Positions 1 through 7,877 of a stretch of 64,000 nt of DNA are shown in pieces; position 1 is the first letter of the stretch, and the number at the start of each line of letters is the position of its first letter. The stretch spans positions 62,001 through 126,000 of the forward strand of contig NZ_JAAGXA010000011.1 of assembly GCF_010686755.1 (NCBI RefSeq), in the 5' to 3' direction. The notes under the pieces were generated by a model. It searched no databases, was not told the DNA's origin, and was given only the letters and a program-made list of their open reading frames with translations. Made by a program: the position numbers and the translations under genes. The stretch comes from Nocardioides zeae (GTDB taxonomy: Bacteria; Actinomycetota; Actinomycetes; Propionibacteriales; Nocardioidaceae).

Positions 1-699
1 CCGGGCGACGAGCGTCGGCGTGATCCGGTCCCGGGCGTCCGGCGTGCTGGGCGCCGCCAGCACCATGAGCGAGTCCTCGTGGCGCGTCAGGATCGGCTCG
101 AGCAGGTGGAAGTCGAGCACGTCCTCGCTGCCGATCGCGTGCTCGATCGAGTGCGACGGGAAGAGCTGCAGCGTGATCGCGACGTCGCCGAACGCCAGGT
201 CGAGGTCGACGAGGCAGACCTGGCGCGCGCCCCGGTCGGCGAGCGCCAGCGCCAGGTTCACGGCCGCCGTCGTCTTGCCGACCCCGCCCTTGGGGGAGAA
301 GCACGCGACGATGCGTCCCTGGCGCGCGACGCCGCCCGGGCCGCGGAGGGCGATCCACAGCTGGTACGCGCGCTCGACGGCGCCGCTGACCGCCGCGAGG
401 TCGCGGGTCGGCACGACGTCGCGGACGCCGGCGTGCATCGCCTTCGTCAGCACGTCCGTGTCGACCTGGTCCCGCACGACGACGACGCTCACGGTGGGAC
501 GGGTGAAGCGGAGGGTCTCGCACACCTCGAGCGCGACGGCGAAGTCGACGCCGGGGCCGATGACGGCGACGTACTCGTCGGGGCGGTTGTCCAGCCAGGC
601 GGCCAGCTTCTCGGTGGTGTCCATCCCGTGGCCGCCCGGGGGCAGCGCGGTCAGCAGGTCACCGAGGACCGCGCTGTCGGGGTCGACGACGACGGGCAT
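1..699 (-). CDS. CpaE-like pilus assembly ATPase (partial, runs off left edge)
   Basis: The 233 visible N-terminal codons encode a MinD/ParA-type P-loop ATPase of the CpaE/TadZ family, which localises Flp/Tad pilus assembly at the membrane. Residues 1 to about 115 form a receiver-like domain (a beta strand ending VAVIGPG near 44-50). A deviant Walker A, KGGVGKTT, follows at residues 137-144, then a CLVDLDLAFGD strand, where the paired acidic residues fit the A' and following motifs. The C-terminus lies outside the window. The ATG at 699 follows the purine run GAGGAGA by a few bases. The gene is 50 bp downstream of cpaB on the same strand, so both probably belong to one Tad operon that continues leftwards. 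Confidence 0.8.
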   Translation of the reverse strand, partial: MPVVVDPDSAVLGDLLTALPPGGHGMDTTEKLAAWLDNRPDEYVAVIGPGVDFAVALEVCETLRFTRPTVSVVVVRDQVDTDVLTKAMHAGVRDVVPTRDLAAVSGAVERAYQLWIALRGPGGVARQGRIVACFSPKGGVGKTTAAVNLALALADRGARQVCLVDLDLAFGDVAITLQLFPSHSIEHAIGSEDVLDFHLLEPILTRHEDSLMVLAAPSTPDARDRITPTLVAR

Positions 700-748
700 G
701 GTCTCTCCTCGCGGGGATCGGTGGGGTTCGGGCCGGGTGTGTGGGCTG

Positions 749-1489
749 TCAGGGCGTGATGCCGGCGAACGTCTCGAGCTCGATCGTCTGCCCACGCGTC
801 AGCTCGACGCCGTCACCGCGGATGACGAGCGTGACCTCGCTCTCCTGCGTCATGCTGGCCACGCTGGTGAGGTCGAGCGCCTGGGCCGGCGTCAGGGCCA
901 GGGTGACGATCGTGTTCTCGACCGTCTCGTCGGCGCCCTCGCCCTCGGCGTCGGCGGACTCGATCGGTGACGACGAACCGACTCCGAGGATCGTGGCCTC
1001 CGGCACCACGACCACTGCCTGGGTGACGTTCGCGATCGGCTTCAGGACGGCCACCGAGTCGCCCGGGCTGGCGAAGCCGGCGACCCGTCCGGCGTCCGAC
1101 AGCTCGACGGCCTGGGCCACCATGCCCTCCGGCACCGGCAGCACCACGCCGGTGCGCACCTCCTCGGCGAACTTCGCCGTGGTGATCTGCTCGCCGGGCG
1201 CGATGTCCATGGCCGCGAGCTGGCCGTCGAGCCGGTCCGCGGTCTTCACGGTCACGTAGCCCTCGAGGAGCTGCCCCTCCGGCACCTTCGCGCGCTCGAT
1301 CTTGCCGGTGGTGAGCGCGTCGTCGAAGCTCTCGCCGAGCTGGATGGGCTCGGTGGCCTTGTAGACCTCCACCGTGTCGTAGCGGGCGTCCGCGCGGGCG
1401 TCGGCCCCGCGCGCCCACAGGAAGACCAGCACGAGGCCGAGCGCGGCCACCACGGCCGCGACGATGAGGAGGACCCTGCGTCGATCCAT
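749..1489 (-). CDS. cpaB: Flp pilus assembly protein CpaB (SAF domain)
   Basis: The 246-residue protein begins with a short basic segment and one membrane helix (about residues 5-26, rich in Val/Ala/Leu). A periplasmic-type SAF domain starting near TVEVYKATEPIQLGE follows, and then an RcpC/CpaB-like domain. CpaB proteins act at the cell envelope in Flp pilus assembly. The ATG at 1489 is preferred over a GTG at 1501: a GAAAGG Shine-Dalgarno lies 11 nt before the ATG but directly abuts the GTG. It is first in the visible part of a minus-strand pilus cluster with the CpaE-like gene. Confidence 0.8.
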   Translation of the reverse strand: MDRRRVLLIVAAVVAALGLVLVFLWARGADARADARYDTVEVYKATEPIQLGESFDDALTTGKIERAKVPEGQLLEGYVTVKTADRLDGQLAAMDIAPGEQITTAKFAEEVRTGVVLPVPEGMVAQAVELSDAGRVAGFASPGDSVAVLKPIANVTQAVVVVPEATILGVGSSSPIESADAEGEGADETVENTIVTLALTPAQALDLTSVASMTQESEVTLVIRGDGVELTRGQTIELETFAGITP

Positions 1490-1747
1490 CGCTTGGAGCA
1501 CCTTTCAGGCGTGACGTCCGTCGGGGAACGACGAGCCTCCGGTGCCGGCGCAGCCCGCACGCCGTCGACCGTCCCTCCCGAGGAAGCACCATGCACGATC
1601 CACGCGTCCGGAGCGGTCGATCCGGACGGATTCGCTGCAAGTGGCGCCTACCGGTCTAGACCAGTCCGCTGACCTGGGGGGATCCTGAGGGCTTTGCGGC
1701 AGTCTCCGGACGATCTTGCATCGCCCTTGAGGTTGCGGCGGTGGGTG
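1490..1747. other. Intergenic region with a 10-bp palindrome
   Basis: About 260 bp between cpaB and the acyl-CoA ligase, both read leftwards. It holds the perfect palindrome GGTCTAGACC (1653-1662), a possible operator or part of a promoter for cpaB. No convincing gene, terminator with a T-tract or RNA was recognised. Confidence 0.4.
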
Positions 1748-3538
1748 TCACGCGCCGTACAGGGCCTCGACCTCCGCCCGGAACTCGCGCATGACGACGT
1801 TCCGCTTCAGCTTGAGGCTGGGGGTGAGCTGGCCGGCCTCCTCCGTCCAGTCCACCGGCAGGATCGTGAACTTGCGGATCGACTCGGCCTTCGACACCGC
1901 CTGGTTGGCGTCGTCGACGGCGGACTCGATGGTCGCCACCAGGTCGGGGTCGTCGACGAGGTCCGCGATGGCGCCGGTCTTGCCGTGGGCCGCGGCCCAG
2001 GCGGGGAACGACTCGGGGTCGATGGTGACGAGCGCGCCGATGAAGGGCTGCCCGTCGCCGACCACCATGCACTGGGAGACGAGGTGGTGGGCGCGCAGGC
2101 GGTCCTCGAGCACGGCCGGGGCGACGTTCTTGCCGCCCGCCGTCACGATGATCTCCTTCTTGCGTCCCGTGATGCGCACGAAGCCCTCGTCGTCGACCTC
2201 GCCGACGTCGCCCGTGCGGAACCACCCGTCGGCGTCGAGCGCCTCGGCCGTGGCGTCCGGGTTGCCCCAGTAGCCGCGGAACACCTGGCCGCCGCGGAAG
2301 TGCAGCTCGCCGTCGTCCGCCACCCGCACGCCCGTGCCCGGCAGGGGCCGCCCGACGGTGCCGATCTTGACCGCGTCGGAGAGGTTCACGGTGACCGCAC
2401 CGGTCGTCTCGGTGAGGCCGTACCCCTCGAGCACGACGAGCCCGATCCCGCGGTAGAAGTGGCCCAGGCGGTCGCCGAGGGGGGCGCCGCCCGACACGGC
2501 GTACCCGCAGCGGCCGCCGAGCGCGGCACGCAGCTTCGCGTAGACCAGCTTGTCGAACACGGCGTGCTGGAGCCGCACCGCCAACGACGGACGCCCCTGG
2601 TCGAGGCCCCGCGAGTAGGCGATCGCGACGTCCACGGCGCGGTCGAAGATCCGCCCCTTGCCGTCGGCGGCCGCGTTCTGCGAGGCGGTGTTGTAGACCT
2701 TCTCGAACACCCGCGGCACCGCGAGGATGAAGGTCGGCTTGAAGACGCCGAAGTCGCGCACGAGGTTCTTGATGTCGGCCGAGTGGCCCATCCGCGCCCG
2801 CGCCTTGATGGCGCCCACCTGGATGATGCGGGCGAACACGTGGGCCAGGGGCAGGAAGAGCAGGGTGGAGGCGCCCTCCGCGAACAGCTCGTCGAGCTCG
2901 TCGACGGCCACGCCCAGCTCGAACATGAAGTTGCCGTGGGTGAGCTCGCAGCCCTTCGGTCGGCCGGTGGTGCCCGACGTGTAGATCAGCGTCGCGAGGT
3001 CGCCCGGGGACGCCGCAGTACGGCGCGCCTCCAGGTCGGCGTCGGAGACCTCGGCCCCCAGCGCCTCCAGTGCGGCGACGGCACCGTCGTCGATGCCCCA
3101 GACGTGCTGCAGCGCGGTCGCGCCGGACCGGGCCTCGGCCACGCGCTCGAGGTGCTCCGCGGTCTCGGCGAGCACCGCGACCGCCCCGGAGTCCGCGAGG
3201 ATCCAGGAGATCTGCTCCGCCGACGAGGTCTCGTAGACCGGCACGCCGACGGCACCGGCGAACCAGATGGCGTAGTCGAGCAGGGTCCACTCGTAGCGCG
3301 TCTTCGACAGCAGGACGACCCGGTCGCCGGGCCCCACGCCCGCGGCGACGAGCCCCTTCGCGGCGGCCCGCACCTCGGCGAGGAACTCGCTGGCGGTGGT
3401 GTCGACCCACCCGCCGCGCCCGTCGGGGCGGCTCAGGACGGGCGTGTCCGGCGCCTCGGCGGCGTTGCGGACGACGTCGTCCGTCAGGTTGCCCGTGCTC
3501 GGGATCTCGATGGTCAACGGGGTGGAGTACTCGCGCAC
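1748..3538 (-). CDS. Long-chain fatty-acid--CoA ligase (FadD15-type AMP-forming)
   Basis: The 596-residue member of the ANL superfamily should activate fatty acids to acyl-CoA through an acyl-adenylate. The P-loop TLIYTSGTTGRPKGCE, the GYGLTETTGA motif, the GWFRTGDVGEVDDEGF motif and the ITGRKKEIIVTAGGKNVAP hinge are all visible. The latter form (KEIIVTAGGKNV) is typical of the long-chain FadD15/FAA1 branch. The frame stays open upstream into the divergent gene, but homology begins at GTG 3538 (MREYSTPLTIE). It is divergent from the SRPBCC operon, with 114 bp between the starts. The substrate chain length is inferred only from family resemblance. Confidence 0.9.
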   Translation of the reverse strand: MREYSTPLTIEIPSTGNLTDDVVRNAAEAPDTPVLSRPDGRGGWVDTTASEFLAEVRAAAKGLVAAGVGPGDRVVLLSKTRYEWTLLDYAIWFAGAVGVPVYETSSAEQISWILADSGAVAVLAETAEHLERVAEARSGATALQHVWGIDDGAVAALEALGAEVSDADLEARRTAASPGDLATLIYTSGTTGRPKGCELTHGNFMFELGVAVDELDELFAEGASTLLFLPLAHVFARIIQVGAIKARARMGHSADIKNLVRDFGVFKPTFILAVPRVFEKVYNTASQNAAADGKGRIFDRAVDVAIAYSRGLDQGRPSLAVRLQHAVFDKLVYAKLRAALGGRCGYAVSGGAPLGDRLGHFYRGIGLVVLEGYGLTETTGAVTVNLSDAVKIGTVGRPLPGTGVRVADDGELHFRGGQVFRGYWGNPDATAEALDADGWFRTGDVGEVDDEGFVRITGRKKEIIVTAGGKNVAPAVLEDRLRAHHLVSQCMVVGDGQPFIGALVTIDPESFPAWAAAHGKTGAIADLVDDPDLVATIESAVDDANQAVSKAESIRKFTILPVDWTEEAGQLTPSLKLKRNVVMREFRAEVEALYGA

Positions 3539-3582
3539 GAGCGGCACGTTACCGGCCCGCCGGCGCCCGGAGGACGATCCGG

Positions 3583-3588
3583 TACGCT
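3583..3588 (+). promoter_or_regulatory. Candidate -10 element (TACGCT) for the SRPBCC-ArsA-ROK operon
   Basis: The TACGCT hexamer matches the TAnnnT form seen before several genes here. It would place the transcript start about 58 nt upstream of the GTG at 3653. No clear -35 was seen. Confidence 0.35.
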
Positions 3589-3652
3589 CGCCGGGCGTCG
3601 GCCGGCCCGGTCGAGACACCCAGGGGCAGTCCCCGAGCGCGCGGAGGTCGCA

Positions 3653-4096
3653 GTGGCAGAGCAGACGTCGTCCACGATCGTGATCGACGCGCCGCCCGCC
3701 GAGGTCATGGCCGTGATCGCGGACTTCCCGGCCTACCCGGAGTGGGCGACCGGCATGAAGAGCGTCGAGGTCGTCGAGCCCGGTGCCGCGGGGGAGCGGC
3801 CGCGCAAGGTGCGGTTCGTCCTCGACGTGGCCCCCATCAAGGACGAGTACACGCTGGCCTACACGTGGCACGGCGACACCGAGGTCACCTGGGTGCTGGA
3901 CCAGGGCGGGATCCTGCGGGCGCTCGACGGCGCCTACACGCTCCGCGACCTGGGCGGCGGCTCCACCGAGGTCACCTACCGCCTCGCGCTCGAGGTCACC
4001 ATCCCGCTCATCGGGATGCTGCGCCGGCGCGGCGAGAAGATCCTCATCGACACGGCCCTGAAGGGCCTCAAGAAGCGCGTCGAGGGTCTTGCCTGA
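3653..4096 (+). CDS. SRPBCC-family (START/polyketide-cyclase-like) protein
   Basis: The 147-residue protein has the SRPBCC fold signature: an N-terminal strand SSTIVIDAPPAEVMAVIADF, then YPEWATGMKSVEVVE, and a C-terminal long helix (LIDTALKGLKKRVEGL). Such proteins bind hydrophobic ligands, and the ligand is unknown here. The GTG at 3653 has a GGAGG 6 nt upstream. It overlaps the next gene by 8 bp, so translation is probably coupled to the ArsA-like ATPase. The order acyl-CoA ligase / SRPBCC / ArsA / small protein / ROK kinase is, from memory, shared with other actinobacteria. Confidence 0.85.
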   Translation: MAEQTSSTIVIDAPPAEVMAVIADFPAYPEWATGMKSVEVVEPGAAGERPRKVRFVLDVAPIKDEYTLAYTWHGDTEVTWVLDQGGILRALDGAYTLRDLGGGSTEVTYRLALEVTIPLIGMLRRRGEKILIDTALKGLKKRVEGLA

Positions 4097-5327
4097 CCCT
4101 CGCGTCCTCCTCCTCACGGGGAAGGGGGGCGTGGGCAAGTCGACCCTGGCGGCGGGCACGGCCGCCCTGGCCGCGCAGCGCGGCCTGCGCACGCTCGTGC
4201 TCTCCACGGACGCCGCCCACTCGCTGGCCGACGCGTACGGCGTGCCCGTCACGGCCGAGCCCACCGCGGTGGCCGACGGCCTGTGGGTGCAGCAGGTCGA
4301 CGCCCAGCTGCGCTTCGAGCAGTCGTGGGCCGAGGTGCAGCGCTACCTGCTCTCGGTGCTCGACGTCGTCGGCGTCGACCGCGTGGCCGCCGAGGAGCTC
4401 ACCGTGCTGCCCGGCGCGGAGGAGGTGCTCGCCCTCCTCGAGCTCCACCACCAGGCCCGATCGGGTCGCTGGGACCTGCTCGTCGTCGACTGCGCCCCCA
4501 CCGCGGAGACCCTGCGCCTGCTCGCCCTGCCGGAGGCGCTCGGGTGGTACATGCAGCGCATCTTCCCGACCCAGCGCACCCTCCTGCGGGCGTTCAAGCC
4601 CGTGCTGGGCCGTGCCGCCGGCGTACCGATGCCGGGGGAGTCGGTGCTCGACGCGATCGAGCGGCTCCACGCCGACCTGCGGGACGTGCGGGACCTGCTG
4701 ACCGGCCCGACGGCCTCCGTGCGGGTGGTGCTCACCCCCGAGCGGGTGGTGCTCGCGGAGGCCCGGCGGTCCTACACGATGTTGTCGCTGTTCGGCTACC
4801 GCGTGGACGGGGCCGTGGCCAACCGCGTCTTCCCGGCCGCCGGCGCCGACCCCTGGCGCGCCGGGTGGGTCGAGGCGCAGCGCGAGGTGCTCGCCGAGGC
4901 GGCTGCGTCGTTCGAGGGCCTGCCGCTGTGGCGCTCGGAGTACCGCACCGCCGAGCCTGTCGGTCCGCACGCGCTGGCCGCGCTCGCGGCGGAGGTGTAC
5001 GGCGCGGACGACCCCCTCGCGCCGCCGAGCGGCTCCGGCCCCTACACGGTCGAGCTCGGGGAGCGCCGGGCGGAGGTGGGCCTCGCCCTGCCGTTGGTCG
5101 CGCGTAAGGACGTCGCGCTCGCGCGCAACGGCGACGAGCTCGTCGTGACCGTCGGGTCGTATCGTCGCCTCCTGACGCTGCCGGCGGGCCTGGCCCGCAT
5201 GCGGATCGCGGGCGCCCGGGTGGAGGACGGCCGGTTGCGTGTCCGCTTCGAGGAGCGGCCGGTGGAGCGGCCGGTGGAGCGGCCCGGAGAACGGTCGGCG
5301 GAACGGTCGGGAGAGAGAGTCACGTGA
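4089..5327 (+). CDS. ArsA-family anion-transporting-type ATPase
   Basis: The 412-residue P-loop ATPase belongs to the ArsA/GET3 branch of the SIMIBI class. It has the deviant Walker A GKGGVGKST near residues 11-19, STDAAHSLADA (switch I region) and VVDCAPTAETLRLL (switch II region). There is one ATPase domain plus a C-terminal HSP20-like beta domain (YTVELGERRAEVGLALP onward), as in single-domain actinobacterial ArsA proteins. No arsenic genes are nearby, so arsenite export is unlikely. The TTG start overlaps the preceding stop region. The last 20 or so residues are a run of short ERPVERPGERSAER-type repeats, which is unusual and probably disordered. Confidence 0.82.
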   Translation: MPDPRVLLLTGKGGVGKSTLAAGTAALAAQRGLRTLVLSTDAAHSLADAYGVPVTAEPTAVADGLWVQQVDAQLRFEQSWAEVQRYLLSVLDVVGVDRVAAEELTVLPGAEEVLALLELHHQARSGRWDLLVVDCAPTAETLRLLALPEALGWYMQRIFPTQRTLLRAFKPVLGRAAGVPMPGESVLDAIERLHADLRDVRDLLTGPTASVRVVLTPERVVLAEARRSYTMLSLFGYRVDGAVANRVFPAAGADPWRAGWVEAQREVLAEAAASFEGLPLWRSEYRTAEPVGPHALAALAAEVYGADDPLAPPSGSGPYTVELGERRAEVGLALPLVARKDVALARNGDELVVTVGSYRRLLTLPAGLARMRIAGARVEDGRLRVRFEERPVERPVERPGERSAERSGERVT

Positions 5328-5815
5328 GCGGTGCGGACGGCACGGGCGAGCAGGAGCAGGTGGGCTCGGTGGGCGAGGAGGCCGCCAAGCTGATCGGCGC
5401 GCTCGCGGACTGGGCGAAGGAGCACGGCGGGGACCTGGGACACGGCGTCGCCGGTGCGGCGTCGGGCGCGGCGTCGGCTGCCGCCGCCGGTGCGGCCGGT
5501 GCGGCCGCGGCGATGGACGAGCACCTCGCGACCGGTGCCCCCGAGTGCACCTACTGCCCGATCTGCCGCGGTGTGCACCTGCTCCGCGAGTGCGCTCCCG
5601 AGGTGCGCGACCACCTCGCTTCGGCGGCCGCCTCGCTCATGCAGGCCGCCGCCGGTCTGCTCGCCGCCGCCAGCGCGCCGCCCCGCGGGGAGCGGGCGCC
5701 TGCGCCGCCACGCTCGGACGGGGTCGAGCGGATCGACCTCGACGACCTCGACACCACGGACGACCTCGACGACGACGGTGAGCCCTTCGGGTTCCGGCAG
5801 GAGAGCCCCTCATGA
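5324..5815 (+). CDS. Small Ala-rich protein with CxxC motif (DUF5304-like)
   Basis: The 163-residue protein of unknown function has an amphipathic N-terminal helix (VGEEAAKLIGALADWAKEH) and a long Ala/Gly stretch. A Cys cluster ECTYCPICRGVHLLREC follows that could bind a metal, then a second Ala-rich helix and an acidic tail (DLDDLDTTDDLDDD). It resembles the conserved actinobacterial family found between ArsA-like and ROK genes. The GTGA overlap with arsA and ATGA overlap with the ROK gene make it the middle of a coupled operon. No function is assigned. Confidence 0.7.
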   Translation: MSGADGTGEQEQVGSVGEEAAKLIGALADWAKEHGGDLGHGVAGAASGAASAAAAGAAGAAAAMDEHLATGAPECTYCPICRGVHLLRECAPEVRDHLASAAASLMQAAAGLLAAASAPPRGERAPAPPRSDGVERIDLDDLDTTDDLDDDGEPFGFRQESPS

Positions 5816-6753
5816 GCTTCGCGTGCGGCATCGACATCGGCGGCACGAAGATCGCCGGGGGCGTCGTCGACGACGACGGCAACGTCCTGGCGCGCCTCCG
5901 TGCGGAGTCGCCGGCGACGAGCAGCGCCGCCATCGCCGACACGGTGGTGGGGCTCGTGCGCGAGCTGTCCCGGGAGCACCCCGTCGACCGGGTCGGGGTC
6001 GGTGCGGCGGGCTTCATCGACGCCGGTCGCTCGACCGTGCTGTTCGCGCCCAACCTGGCCTGGCGCGACGAGCCGCTCGGTGCGGAGCTGTCGACCCGGC
6101 TGGGTCTGCCGGTGGTCATCGAGAACGACGCCAACGCGGCCGCCTGGGGCGAGTTCGCCTTCGGTGCCGGTCGTCACCACGCCTCCGACCTGCTGCTCGT
6201 CACCGTCGGGACGGGGGTGGGTGGCGGGATCGTCGCCGACGGCGCGTTGCGCCGCGGCGCCTTCGGCATCGCGGCCGAGATCGGGCACCTGCGCGTCGTC
6301 CACGGCGGGCGGCTCTGCGGGTGCGGCAACCACGGCTGCTGGGAGCAGTACGCGAGCGGCTCCGCCCTCGTCCGCTGCGCCCGCGAGGAGGCCCGCGGCT
6401 CGCTGCTCGCGCGGGCCCTCGTCGACCGCGCCGGCGGCGACGTGGACGCGATCACGGGCCCGATGATCACGGAGCTCGCCGCCGCGGGCGACCCGTTCTG
6501 CGTCGAGCAGCTCTCCGACCTCGGCCGGTGGCTGGGCGAGGGCATCTCGTCCCTGGTGGCGGTGCTCGACCCGGGTGTCGTGGTGGTCGGCGGCGGCGTC
6601 TCCGCGGCCGGCGACCTGCTCATGGGCAGCCTGCGCGAGACCTTCCTCCGCACCCTCAGCGGCCGTGGCCACCGCCCGGCGCCGGAGATCCGGCTCGCCG
6701 AGCTGGGCAACGACGCCGGGATGATCGGTGCCGCGGACCTGGCCCGACGGTGA
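5812..6753 (+). CDS. ROK-family sugar kinase (glucokinase-like)
   Basis: The 313-residue ROK kinase is likely ATP-dependent glucokinase (EC 2.7.1.2). It has the phosphate-1 loop DIGGTK (8-13), the catalytic ENDANAAAWGE (Asp106), adenosine motifs VTVGTGVGGGI and VVVGGGVSAAG, the sugar-binding E-x2-H (Glu156, His159) and the zinc motif CGCGNHGCWEQYASG (Cys169, 171, 176). Length and motif set match actinobacterial glucokinases rather than ROK repressors, since no N-terminal helix-turn-helix is present. It starts by ATGA overlap with the upstream small gene. Confidence 0.88.
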   Translation: MSFACGIDIGGTKIAGGVVDDDGNVLARLRAESPATSSAAIADTVVGLVRELSREHPVDRVGVGAAGFIDAGRSTVLFAPNLAWRDEPLGAELSTRLGLPVVIENDANAAAWGEFAFGAGRHHASDLLLVTVGTGVGGGIVADGALRRGAFGIAAEIGHLRVVHGGRLCGCGNHGCWEQYASGSALVRCAREEARGSLLARALVDRAGGDVDAITGPMITELAAAGDPFCVEQLSDLGRWLGEGISSLVAVLDPGVVVVGGGVSAAGDLLMGSLRETFLRTLSGRGHRPAPEIRLAELGNDAGMIGAADLARR

Positions 6754-6760
6754 CCGGCCC

Positions 6761-7801
6761 GTGACGGCTCCCGCCACCGGGCCGCGGCCCGTCCGCGTCG
6801 GCGTCGACGTCGGTGGCACGAAGATCCTGGCCGGGGTGGTCGACGACGCCGGGGTCGTGCAGGACGTGGCCGTGCGCCGCACCCCCGGCCGCACCAGCTC
6901 GGTGCTGCTCCTCGAGAGCACCGTGGCGGAGGCCGTCGAGGAGGTCGTCGACGGACGCGCGGTGGAGGCCGTCGGGCTGGCTGCCGCGGGGTTCGTCGAC
7001 GGCGCGGGGGAGCGGGTCATGTTCGCCCCCCACCTGCCGTGGCGCGGCGAGGCGGTACGACGCCGGCTCGCGACCACCCTCGGCGCCCCGGTGCTGCTCG
7101 ACAACGACGCGAACGCGGCGGGCTGGGCCGAGCACCGGTACGGCGCGGCCCGCGGTGCGTCCCTGTCCCTCACCGTGACCGTCGGGACGGGCATCGGCGG
7201 CGCGGTCGTGCTGGGCCCCGGTGGCGGCTCCGGTGGCGGCTCCGACGGCGGCTCCGAGGGGGGCGAGCCCCGGCTGCTCCGGGGCCGCAACGGCATGGCG
7301 GGCGAGTTCGGGCACCAGCAGGTCGTCCCCGACGGCGTGGCCTGCGAGTGCGGCGGCCGCGGGTGCTGGGAGCAGTACGCCTCGGGCAACGCCCTCGTCG
7401 CGTTCGCCCGCGCCCGCGTGGGGCGCGAGCCGACGGTCCTCGACGACTGGTGCGGCGGCGTGCCCGACCGGCTGACGGGGCCGATGGTCACCGACGCCGC
7501 CGCGGCCGGCGACCTCGTCGCGCTGCAGGCCTTCGGCCACGTCGGCGACTGGCTGGGGGTCGGCATCGCCAACCTCGTCGCCTCGCTCGATCCCGAGGTC
7601 GTGGTGGTCGGCGGCGGTGTCAGCGCGGTCGGCGACCTCCTGCTCGACCCGGCGCGCGCCGCCCTCGCGCGCTCGTTGGTGGGGGCGCCGCACCGCGTCG
7701 TACCCCTGCTGCGGCCCGCCGAGCTGGGCCCCGAGGCGGCGATCGTGGGTGCGGCCGCTCTCGCCGCCGCGCGATTCGGCGGCCCTCCCGCGGCTCGTTA
7801 G
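6761..7801 (+). CDS. Second ROK-family sugar kinase, tandem paralogue
   Basis: The 346-residue ROK protein directly follows the first kinase (7 bp gap) and shares its layout: DVGGTK, DNDANAAGWAE, VTVGTGIGGAV, GEFGHQQV and CECGGRGCWEQYASGNAL. All catalytic and zinc-ligand positions appear intact. It differs by a Gly/Ser-rich insertion (repeats of GGGS/GGSD just after TGIGGAVVLGP) that lengthens the loop before the zinc region. GTG 6761 is chosen because homology starts at residue 11. Sugar specificity cannot be told. A recent tandem duplication is unlikely, because the two proteins are well diverged outside the motifs. Confidence 0.85.
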   Translation: MTAPATGPRPVRVGVDVGGTKILAGVVDDAGVVQDVAVRRTPGRTSSVLLLESTVAEAVEEVVDGRAVEAVGLAAAGFVDGAGERVMFAPHLPWRGEAVRRRLATTLGAPVLLDNDANAAGWAEHRYGAARGASLSLTVTVGTGIGGAVVLGPGGGSGGGSDGGSEGGEPRLLRGRNGMAGEFGHQQVVPDGVACECGGRGCWEQYASGNALVAFARARVGREPTVLDDWCGGVPDRLTGPMVTDAAAAGDLVALQAFGHVGDWLGVGIANLVASLDPEVVVVGGGVSAVGDLLLDPARAALARSLVGAPHRVVPLLRPAELGPEAAIVGAAALAAARFGGPPAAR

Positions 7802-7877
7802 ACTCCACCGACGCCCACCCGGCGTCGACCGGCGTCGACCAGGGGGGCGACACGAGCCGGACGGGGACGGGGCGAGC

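Noticed and set aside
1490..1650. Possible riboswitch upstream of cpaB
   Set aside because: No recognised riboswitch core or conserved stem pattern could be identified by eye.
5551..7572. 673-codon minus-strand frame across the ROK kinase genes
   Set aside because: Antisense of two well-supported ROK kinases; the translation shows no domain and is Pro/Ser/Arg-rich.
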